5,069 nucleotides of DNA from Bradyrhizobiaceae bacterium. Its GTDB lineage: Bacteria; Pseudomonadota; Alphaproteobacteria; Rhizobiales; Xanthobacteraceae. Location: contig JAEULX010000259.1 in the NCBI GenBank assembly GCA_016793685.1, positions 1-5,069 of the forward strand. Reading direction: 5' to 3'. The notes under the pieces are model-generated. The model made no database searches. It was not told where the DNA came from and was given only the letters and a program-made list of their open reading frames with translations. Each line of letters starts with the position of its first letter. Within the stretch, counting starts at the first letter, position 1. Of this stretch, positions 1-5,069 are shown in pieces. Both the position numbers and the translations under genes were made by a program.

Positions 1-602
1 GCGCCGCGCATCGCGAGCATATAGACGCTGAAGGCATAGGCGGCCGAGGTGCCGAGCGCGACCAGCACGTCCATATTGCCGGAATAGGCGCGCAGCGCTT
101 TCCAGGCGCCCCGATAGAAACGTGCGCCGACGATGAACTGAACGGGGGTGGCGAGCGCGAGTTCGATCCACGGGTTCAGGTGCAGGCGCAGGCCGAACGG
201 CGCAACGATCATCGGCAGCAGCAGGGGGAGGGTGAGCGCGGCCGATGCGATGAGCAGCCCGAACTGGTGGCGTTCATCCTGCGCCCGCGCCGCCTCGCGC
301 TTCTGCTCCTCGCGGCGGCGGTCGGCGAGCGACGCCGCGCGCGGCTGGGCGCGGTAACCGATCCGCTCGACGGCGGCGGCCAGTTGCGACGCCGTCACCG
401 CGGGGGAACGAAGCGCCACGTCGGCGCGTTCTAGGGCGAGGTTGACGCTCGCCTGTTCAACGCCGGGCACTTGGCGCAGGGCCGCCTCGACGCGTGTCGC
501 ACAGGCGGCGCACGTCATGCCCCCGATGTCGAGCACCACGTGCGGGGGCGCCGCCGCGACTTCTTGCTCAGGGGACTTGATATCGAGCGCAAGCGACATC
601 AT
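1..602 (-). CDS. CopA-type P1B heavy-metal-translocating ATPase, N-terminal part (runs off the left edge)
   Basis: This is the N-terminal 200 residues of an inner-membrane P1B ATPase, which exports soft metals, most often Cu(I), using ATP. Residues about 21-87 form a heavy-metal-associated domain with the metal-binding motif GMTCAAC (residues 28-34; the ligands are Cys31 and Cys34). A basic/acidic linker (residues about 92-112) leads to the first hydrophobic helix (about 114-138). More membrane segments follow (about 146-164 and 178-197). The conserved P1B stretch ending in NMDVLVALGTSAAY (residues 176-189) is visible. The catalytic DKTGT, the CPC metal site and the ATP-binding domains lie beyond the window, so metal specificity cannot be proven; copper is inferred from the CxxC metal-binding domain. 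Two tandem ATG codons (602-600 and 599-597) precede SLALDIK. I chose the first because AGGG at 612-609 lies 6 bases upstream. The gene is transcribed away from the operon starting at 733. Confidence 0.93.
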   Translation of the reverse strand, partial: MMSLALDIKSPEQEVAAAPPHVVLDIGGMTCAACATRVEAALRQVPGVEQASVNLALERADVALRSPAVTASQLAAAVERIGYRAQPRAASLADRRREEQKREAARAQDERHQFGLLIASAALTLPLLLPMIVAPFGLRLHLNPWIELALATPVQFIVGARFYRGAWKALRAYSGNMDVLVALGTSAAYAFSVYMLAMRG

Positions 603-613
603 GCATAGCCCTA

Positions 614-656
614 CGTTACGCCTAACATGGCGGGCGGCGTTCCGTTAGGCAATACG
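614..656. promoter_or_regulatory. Imperfect dyad in the divergent promoter region, possible operator for the metal ATPase gene
   Basis: GCCTAAC at 620-626 is repeated inverted as GTTAGGC at 644-650 with a 17-base spacer. The symmetry resumes in the flanking CGT (614-616) and ACG (654-656). On the minus strand a weak -35-like TTGCCT (652-647) overlaps the distal arm. Only poor -10 candidates lie near the proximal arm, about 20-30 bases before the ATPase start. A dyad covering the promoter just upstream of a metal-efflux ATPase would suit a metal-responsive regulator. It does not look like the usual CueR operator (ACCTT...AAGGT arms), so the regulator is unknown. There is no T-run, which argues against a terminator. 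Function is inferred only from position and symmetry. Confidence 0.35.
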
Positions 657-732
657 ATCGTCCCAACCCCGCCGGCCGTGCGTCATCCCACCTTGCATCG
701 AACCCCCGGCGTCGCATCGCTCAGAGACATCA

Positions 733-1905
733 ATGCGCTCAAAACTCCGTGACGGTGCGTCGGGCACGCAAGGCCGGTCCGCGGCGGGTGCGCCGTCCGC
801 GATCGTCGCGCGGACCGCCTCGCTCGCCGACCTCGAAGCCATGCTCGCCCTCGAGAACCGGGTGTTCGCGAGCGACCGCATGTCGCGCCGGAGCGTGCGT
901 CATTTTCTGTCTTCGCCGAACGCCGCCGTGCTCGTTGCCGAAACGGAAGGCGGCCTGTGCGGCGCGGCGGTGGTGCTGGTTCGGCGCACGAGCGATGTGG
1001 CCCGGCTGTACTCGATCGCCGTCGATCCCGATTGCGCCGGGCGTGGCGCCGGCCAGGCGCTGCTCGCGGCGGCGGAAGGGGCGGCAAGCGCGCGCGATTG
1101 CCAATATCTGCGCCTCGAGGTGCACGAAAACAATGCACGCGCCATCTCCCTTTACCGCAAGGCGGGCTACCGGCAGTTCGGCCGGCACCACGAATACTAT
1201 CAGGACAGGGGCCATGCGCTGCGCTTCGAGAAGCGATTGACGCCGCAGTTCGCCGGCCTTGCCGACGCGCCGCCTTATTTCCATCAAAACACCGCGTACA
1301 CGTGCGGCCCCGCATGCCTGTTGATGGCGCTCGCCTGGGCGGATCGCACGTTTGTCCCGTCCCCGGCGATGGAGTTACGGCTCTGGCGCGAGGCGACGAC
1401 GATCTTCATGCAAAACGCTCCTGGGGGATGCGAGCCGTTCGGCATGGCCGTGGCGCTCAAGCGGCGCGGCTTGTCTCCTGAAATCTTCGTGAGCCGGCCC
1501 GGCCCCTATTTTCTCGACACGGCGCGATCGGCCGAGGAACAGCGGCTCATGCGGATCGCCCAGGAAGATTTTGCGGAGGAGGCGCAGGCGCTCGGCCTCG
1601 CCGTCCACCTGACAAATGCCGACGAATCGGTTGTCATGCCCGCCCTGGAAGCGGGCGCTGTGGCCATCGCGCTCCTCTCCGGCCGCCACATGACCCCAAA
1701 AGGACAGCCGCACTGGGTTTTTGCCTTCGGACGCGAGGGCCGTTTCGTGCTGGTGCACGATCCGGCCGCGTCCCGGGACGAACAGGACGGCGCGGCTGAG
1801 CCGGAAACCTTTGCTGTGCCCTGGGGCGCCTTCATGCGCATGACACGGTGCGGGCGTGATCATCTGGGGGCCACGATCCTTATCCGGAAAGGGCTTCCGT
1901 CATGA
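733..1905 (+). CDS. Fusion protein: RimI-like GNAT N-acetyltransferase + C39-like (papain-fold) cysteine peptidase
   Basis: A 390-residue cytosolic-looking protein with two enzyme domains. Residues about 23-168 are a GNAT fold. The acetyl-CoA loop GRGAGQA (103-109) follows the strand LYSIAVDP (92-99). The RimI-like stretch LRLEVHENNARAISLYRKAG (126-145) is followed by HHEYY (152-156), whose Tyr156 matches the usual general-acid tyrosine. Residues about 181-386 are a C39-like peptidase (the Pfam Peptidase_C39-like/DUF3335 type, from memory). They contain Gln185, Cys191 in TCGPACL, His327 in HWVFAF and Asp343 in VHDP, a complete Gln/Cys/His/Asp papain-type set. There is no signal peptide, membrane segment or ABC-transporter domain, unlike bacteriocin-processing C39 transporters. 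The first 22 residues are low-complexity and the ribosome site before 733 is weak (AGAGA at 724-728), so translation could begin later, but no better in-frame ATG precedes the GNAT fold. The stop overlaps the start of the ligase gene (ATGA), so the two are probably translationally coupled. The domain calls are firm; the substrates are unknown. Confidence 0.9.
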   Translation: MRSKLRDGASGTQGRSAAGAPSAIVARTASLADLEAMLALENRVFASDRMSRRSVRHFLSSPNAAVLVAETEGGLCGAAVVLVRRTSDVARLYSIAVDPDCAGRGAGQALLAAAEGAASARDCQYLRLEVHENNARAISLYRKAGYRQFGRHHEYYQDRGHALRFEKRLTPQFAGLADAPPYFHQNTAYTCGPACLLMALAWADRTFVPSPAMELRLWREATTIFMQNAPGGCEPFGMAVALKRRGLSPEIFVSRPGPYFLDTARSAEEQRLMRIAQEDFAEEAQALGLAVHLTNADESVVMPALEAGAVAIALLSGRHMTPKGQPHWVFAFGREGRFVLVHDPAASRDEQDGAAEPETFAVPWGAFMRMTRCGRDHLGATILIRKGLPS

Positions 1906-3365
1906 CCGGCTGGGTCATACTCGTCGACCAGCCCAGGGATTTTCCCAACGCGGACACGCCGCACAAGGTCATCGTCACCGGCGATTATCTTGCCCGCCCG
2001 CGGCTGTTCGAGGGCGCGCGCTCGAAACTCATCAATCTGTCGCGCTCTTATGCCTACCAGTCGAAGGGCTATTACGCGTCATTATTGGCTGAGGCGCGCG
2101 GCCATCGGGTGATGCCGAGCGTCGAAACCATGCTGGAGCTGCGCGAATCGAAGCTCTACGAGCACGCGCTGCCGGAACTGGAGGACGAACTCAATCGCTG
2201 CGCCCGCCGCGCCGAGTTCCAGCCGGAAGGCGAATTCAAGCTGTTCGTCTGCTTCGGCATCAGCCGCGATCCGCGCTTCGAGCCGTTCGGACGGCTGCTG
2301 TTCGACTGGTTCCGTTGCCCGGCGCTCGAAGTCGCCGTCGACACGAGCGCGGCCTGGCTATCGATCGACCGCATCCGGCCGCGCAGCATCACCCGCCTGG
2401 CGAACGGCGAAGCGGCCTTCTTCCGCGAATCGCTGCACGAGCACACGCGGCGCGACTGGCGCGACCCCAAGGCGCGCAGCGTCTCGAAATACGACATCGC
2501 GGTCCTGTACGATCCCAACGAGAAAATGCCGCCGTCCTCGGCGGTCTCGATCAAGCATCTCGCCCGCATCGCCGAAAAGCTGTCGGTCGAGATCGAGCCG
2601 ATCACCAAGCGGCAGCTCGCCGAACTCGCCGAATACGACGGCCTGTTCATTCGCGAGACCACCTCGATCGACAATCACACCTATCGGTTCGCGCGCCGCG
2701 CGGTGCAGGAGGGCATGCCGGTCATCGACGATCCGATTTCGATGATCCGCTGCACCAACAAGGTGTTCCTGATGGAGCTGCTGGGGCAGAACCAGGTGCC
2801 GACGCCGCCCACGGTGATGCTGGCCGACGTCGCCGACCTGCCGCGGGCGATCGACGAACTCGGCCTGCCGCTGGTGGTGAAAATCCCCGACGGCTCGTTT
2901 TCGCGCGGCGTTCACAAGGTGTCCACGCCGGAGGAGTTCAAGCGCGTCGCCGAGGAACTGTTCGAGGAAACCGATCTGGTACTCGCGCAGAAATTCCTGC
3001 CCACCGAGTTCGACTGGCGGATCGGCGTGTTGTCGGGCGAGCCGCTGTTCGCGTGCCAGTATCGCATGGCGCGCGGCCACTGGCAGATCGTGAAGCACCG
3101 GCCGGACGGGACCGCGCGCGAAGGCGGGTTCAAGACCTTCGCGCTCGAGCAGACGCCGCGCGAGGTGGTCGATCTCGCCGTGCGCGCGGCCAAGCCGATC
3201 GGCGACGGACTCTACGGCGTCGATTTGAAGGAGACGGCCAACGGCATCGTGGTGATGGAGGTGAACGACAATCCCAACCTCGAGCACGGCATCGAAGACG
3301 CCGTGGGCAAGGACGAGGTCTGGGTGCGCATCCTCAAATGGTTCATCGACCGGCTCGATCAGTAA
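1902..3365 (+). CDS. RimK-family ATP-grasp amide ligase with RLAN-type N-terminal domain
   Basis: A 487-residue cytosolic protein. The C-terminal part (about 200-487) is a RimK-like ATP-grasp ligase, the class that activates a carboxylate with ATP and joins it to an amino acid. RimK itself adds glutamates to ribosomal protein S6. Visible elements are TNKVFLMELL (285-294), the ATP-binding lysine and glycine-rich loop in VVKIPDGSFSRGV (325-337), DWRIGVLSG (371-379), GVDLKE (439-444) and the metal-binding MEVNDNPN (452-459). The first ~195 residues do not resemble the E. coli RimK pre-ATP-grasp region. They match in position and length the alpha+beta RLAN domain (RimK-like ATP-grasp N-terminal) that I recall as typical of ligases next to GNAT/C39 proteins. 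At 487 residues it is much longer than E. coli RimK (about 300). The start overlaps the previous stop by 4 bp, and AAAGGG (1888-1893) sits 8 bases upstream. It is not expected to be the S6 modifier; the product is unknown. Confidence 0.9.
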   Translation: MTGWVILVDQPRDFPNADTPHKVIVTGDYLARPRLFEGARSKLINLSRSYAYQSKGYYASLLAEARGHRVMPSVETMLELRESKLYEHALPELEDELNRCARRAEFQPEGEFKLFVCFGISRDPRFEPFGRLLFDWFRCPALEVAVDTSAAWLSIDRIRPRSITRLANGEAAFFRESLHEHTRRDWRDPKARSVSKYDIAVLYDPNEKMPPSSAVSIKHLARIAEKLSVEIEPITKRQLAELAEYDGLFIRETTSIDNHTYRFARRAVQEGMPVIDDPISMIRCTNKVFLMELLGQNQVPTPPTVMLADVADLPRAIDELGLPLVVKIPDGSFSRGVHKVSTPEEFKRVAEELFEETDLVLAQKFLPTEFDWRIGVLSGEPLFACQYRMARGHWQIVKHRPDGTAREGGFKTFALEQTPREVVDLAVRAAKPIGDGLYGVDLKETANGIVVMEVNDNPNLEHGIEDAVGKDEVWVRILKWFIDRLDQ

Positions 3366-3368
3366 CGC

Positions 3369-4589
3369 TCACACCGCCGCAGGCGTATGCACGTGTTCGG
3401 GCCGTACGCCCATGCCGATGATGCGTCCCGGAATATACCGCAGCATGGGGAACTTGTTGAAAAGGCCGAGGACCATCGGCGGCTTCAACTCGCCGCGGGT
3501 TGCGAGCACCTGGCCGATCACCCGGTTCTGGACGGCGATCTGCAAACGCTGTGTAATGGCGACCGGCAATTCCCGCCGCCGCTGGATACGGCTCAGCACG
3601 CTCTCATTGACGACACCCGACAGGAGCGGCGCGGTAAGTATGTTGGCCGAGGCGACGGCGTCCTGAACCGCGAGATTGACCCCGACGCCGCCGACCGGCG
3701 ACATCGCGTGCGCGGCGTCGCCGATGAGCAACAACCCAGGCTTATGCCAGCGCTTCAGGCGATCCACGCGGACTTCCAGGAGCTTCACCGCGTCCCAGTC
3801 GCCGATCTCCGATATCCGGTCGCCGAACCGCGGCTGGATGTGGACGACGCGGCTGCGGAATTCCTCCAGCCCCTGCTTGCGCAGCGCGTCGAACGACCCC
3901 TTCGGGATGACATAGGCGCATTGCCAGTAATCGCCACGATTGATCGTCACCAGAATGGATCCCGGACCGAAAAAGCCGAGGCTCTCCTCGGGATCGTCGG
4001 GCTCGTGGCGTAGGCGGAACCACAGCACGTCCATCGGCGCGCCGAGATTTTCGACCGCCAGACCGGCGCGGGCCCGCATCGTCGAATGCCGCCCGTCGCA
4101 GGCGACGATGAGCGGCGCACGCACCTCGAACTCGCCTTGCGGGTTTTTCGCCCGCACGCCGGCCACCGTGCCCGATTCCTCGATGAGGTCGGTTCCTTCA
4201 GTCTGCATCATCAGCTTGAAGGTCGGATAGCGCTTGCCCTGCTCGGCCAGGAAATTCAGAAAATCCCACTGCGGCATGACGGCGATATAGGGACATTGCA
4301 CGGGAAGGCGGCTGAAATCGCCAATGGTCACCTGCTCGCTGCCGATCCGCGCGCCGACCGAGTGCAATTTGTGATGCGGCAGTTTCAGAAACTGCGCGAG
4401 AAGCCCAAGTTCGTACATGAGCTGGAGCGTCGAGGGGTGAATGGTGTCGCCGCGGAAGTCGCGGAAGAAGTCGGCATGCTTCTCCATCACGACGACATCG
4501 ACGCCCGCGCGCGCGAGCAGGAATGCAAGCATCATCCCGGCCGGCCCGCCGCCGACCACGCAGCAGGACGTATCCACCCTCTCGCTCAT
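3369..4589 (-). CDS. FAD-dependent oxidoreductase of the aromatic-hydroxylase (UbiH/PHBH) group
   Basis: A 406-residue flavoprotein of the group A monooxygenase superfamily. Members use FAD and NAD(P)H with oxygen to hydroxylate aromatic or related compounds. Residues 9-36 form the Rossmann nucleotide site, with GGGPAG (13-18) and Glu36 at the end of the second strand for the ADP ribose. RGDT (46-49) corresponds to the FAD-contacting arginine region. The DG motif is in ACDGRHS (163-169) and the GD motif in LIGDAAHAMSP (288-298), followed by GGVGVNLAVQDA (300-311). Length fits a single-domain enzyme without a C-terminal thioredoxin-like extension. The frame is open upstream to an ATG at 4679, but I chose 4589. 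GGGAG at 4602-4598 is 8 bases before it, the Rossmann strand begins right after it, and a good promoter lies inside the longer version. The gene converges on the ligase gene. Substrate cannot be told from sequence, and a non-hydroxylating oxidoreductase role is possible. Confidence 0.9.
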   Translation of the reverse strand: MSERVDTSCCVVGGGPAGMMLAFLLARAGVDVVVMEKHADFFRDFRGDTIHPSTLQLMYELGLLAQFLKLPHHKLHSVGARIGSEQVTIGDFSRLPVQCPYIAVMPQWDFLNFLAEQGKRYPTFKLMMQTEGTDLIEESGTVAGVRAKNPQGEFEVRAPLIVACDGRHSTMRARAGLAVENLGAPMDVLWFRLRHEPDDPEESLGFFGPGSILVTINRGDYWQCAYVIPKGSFDALRKQGLEEFRSRVVHIQPRFGDRISEIGDWDAVKLLEVRVDRLKRWHKPGLLLIGDAAHAMSPVGGVGVNLAVQDAVASANILTAPLLSGVVNESVLSRIQRRRELPVAITQRLQIAVQNRVIGQVLATRGELKPPMVLGLFNKFPMLRYIPGRIIGMGVRPEHVHTPAAV

Positions 4590-4597
4590 TCGCGCAT

Positions 4598-4602
4598 CTC
4601 CC
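4598..4602 (-). promoter_or_regulatory. Ribosome binding site deciding the flavoprotein start
   Basis: Minus-strand GGGAG ends 8 bases before the ATG at 4589. Its spacing and strength favour this start over the in-frame ATG at 4679, which would add 30 residues unlike a Rossmann N-terminus. Confidence 0.7.
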
Positions 4603-4618
4603 GACAAGTCAACGCCTG

Positions 4619-4646
4619 ATTGTATCCACCCATAATTCAGAGGCAA
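4619..4646 (-). promoter_or_regulatory. Sigma70-like promoter for the FAD oxidoreductase gene
   Basis: On the minus strand, TTGCCT (4646-4641) and TACAAT (4624-4619) are separated by 16 bases. The -10 box matches TATAAT at five of six positions and the -35 box matches TTGACA at three or four. Transcription would start near 4612, giving a leader of about 20 bases that contains the ribosome site and the ATG at 4589. The stretch is visibly more AT-rich than its surroundings. It suggests the flavoprotein has its own transcript and does not depend only on read-through from the upstream transporter gene. Confidence 0.6.
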
Positions 4647-4723
4647 ACTTACTCGCGTTGGCGAGCGCGGATATGACAAGGAATTGAGGGGCGGCGAACG
4701 GGCGCGCGCCGGGACCGCACTCC

Positions 4724-4755
4724 GTTCCGAACAATCGGAACTCGCTGAACTCGCT
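4724..4755. repeat. 7-bp-arm palindrome joined to a 9-bp-period GAAC repeat
   Basis: GTTCCGA (4724-4730), a 4-base loop ACAA and TCGGAAC (4735-4741) form a perfect inverted repeat. Overlapping it, three 9-bp units each begin with GAAC, at 4729, 4738 and 4747; the last two are identical (GAACTCGCT). The element lies about 80 bp upstream of the flavoprotein -35 box and about 70 bp past the stop of the transporter gene. It could be a regulator-binding site or a hairpin in the transporter mRNA. No T-run follows on the minus strand, so a canonical intrinsic terminator is not supported. The remaining sequence from 4756 to 4823 shows no gene I can support. Confidence 0.4.
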
Positions 4756-4823
4756 TAGCGTCTGCTTGAGCGATCGCATTTTAACCGGGGAACGCGAGGC
4801 TCGCCGCGCAACCGGAACATGCG

Positions 4824-5069
4824 TCAAATCATCCGCTCGGTCACCATGTAGCCCGCGAGCAGCGCCACGCCGAAGACAAGCACGAGCACGGCCGCAGCCG
4901 CTTCGATGCCGCGCATGACGATGACGCTGCCGCCGGCGCGATGGGCGGTAAAGCGCTTGGCGAGGGTCTTCGCGCCCACCGCGAAGGTCGCAATCGCGGC
5001 GACGGTGATGGCGGTGCCGAGGCCCATCACGAACGTGGAAGCGACGCCCGCCCAGAACAGGCCCTGCGC
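4824..5069 (-). CDS. NicO/RcnA-family nickel/cobalt transporter, C-terminal part (runs off the right edge)
   Basis: The last 81 residues of an integral membrane protein; the start lies beyond the window. A hydrophobic segment containing VMGLGTAITVAAIATFAV (residues about 14-31 of the fragment) carries the glycine/threonine-rich GLGTAITVA signature typical of the last part of NicO/RcnA Ni(II)/Co(II) transporters. A short basic loop (KTLAKRFTAHR) follows. A final membrane helix (AAAAVLVLVFGVALLAGY) then leads to a short hydrophilic tail, TERMI. The family moves nickel or cobalt across the inner membrane, and the RcnA branch exports it. The N-terminal histidine/aspartate metal motifs that would separate branches are outside the window, so direction and metal are inferred. 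It is read in the same direction as the flavoprotein gene, 234 bp upstream of its start, with a separate promoter in between. Confidence 0.8.
   Translation of the reverse strand, partial: AQGLFWAGVASTFVMGLGTAITVAAIATFAVGAKTLAKRFTAHRAGGSVIVMRGIEAAAAVLVLVFGVALLAGYMVTERMI

Noticed and set aside
603..732. A sigma70 promoter for the GNAT-C39 operon on the plus strand
   Set aside because: I tried several -35/-10 pairings, for example TTGCAT near 692, but none had an acceptable -10 box. A promoter must exist upstream, but I cannot point to it.
683..1315. A 210-codon minus-strand frame over the GNAT domain and the upstream gap
   Set aside because: Arg/Pro/Ala-rich composition typical of an antisense shadow; it lies opposite clear GNAT motifs.
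1886..1898. Small hairpin GGAA-AGGGC-TTCC holding the ribosome site of the ligase gene in its loop
   Set aside because: Only 4 bp of stem with the site in the loop; too weak to claim regulation.
2358..3287. A 309-codon open frame on the minus strand opposite the ATP-grasp ligase
   Set aside because: It is a shadow of a GC-rich gene. The opposite frame has complete ATP-grasp motifs, while this one shows no family motif and is very rich in Arg, Val and His.
1902..3365. Calling the ligase rimK (ribosomal protein S6 glutamate ligase)
   Set aside because: It is about 190 residues longer, has a different N-terminal domain and has a peptidase/GNAT partner, so the symbol would mislead.
4774..4812. 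GC-rich stem-like sequence just after the transporter stop, as an intrinsic terminator
   Set aside because: The stem is short and interrupted and no T-run follows on the minus strand.
4609..4827. A 72-codon minus-strand frame filling the gap between the transporter and the flavoprotein
   Set aside because: No recognisable domain. It contains the palindrome, the repeat and a good promoter, and overlaps the transporter's stop by a few bases without a convincing ribosome site.

Overview
The window is GC-rich, densely coded bacterial DNA, most likely from a proteobacterium. The GC-biased third positions, the short gaps between genes and the resemblance of all five proteins to common proteobacterial families point that way. 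An alphaproteobacterium is my best guess, but nothing here fixes the taxon. I see no tRNA, rRNA, CRISPR array, insertion sequence or phage gene.

Layout from left to right. (1) Positions 1-602, minus strand: the N-terminal 200 residues of a CopA-type P1B metal-transporting ATPase, running off the left edge. (2) Positions 603-732: a divergent intergenic region with an imperfect dyad that could be the operator of the ATPase gene. (3) Positions 733-3365, plus strand: a two-gene operon joined by a 4-bp ATGA overlap. The first gene encodes a RimI-like GNAT acetyltransferase fused to a papain-fold C39-like peptidase. The second encodes a RimK-type ATP-grasp ligase behind an N-terminal domain of the RLAN type. 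(4) Positions 3369-4589, minus strand: an FAD-dependent monooxygenase-like protein that converges on the ligase gene with a 3-bp gap. (5) Positions 4590-4823: an intergenic region with a good sigma70-like promoter for the flavoprotein and, further upstream, a palindrome fused to a 9-bp-period repeat. (6) Positions 4824-5069, minus strand: the C-terminal 81 residues of a NicO/RcnA-type nickel/cobalt transporter, running off the right edge.

The most interesting part is the central operon. ATP-grasp ligases of the RimK type form amide bonds between a carboxylate and an amino acid. GNAT enzymes acylate amines, and C39-like proteases cut peptides. Together they suggest a small pathway that builds, caps and trims or hydrolyses a peptide or a peptide tag. 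As I recall, this gene pair has been noted by comparative genomics as a predicted peptide-synthesis system, but I know of no established substrate or product. No carrier or precursor peptide gene is visible here. The operon lies between two metal-efflux-type genes, which may be coincidence.
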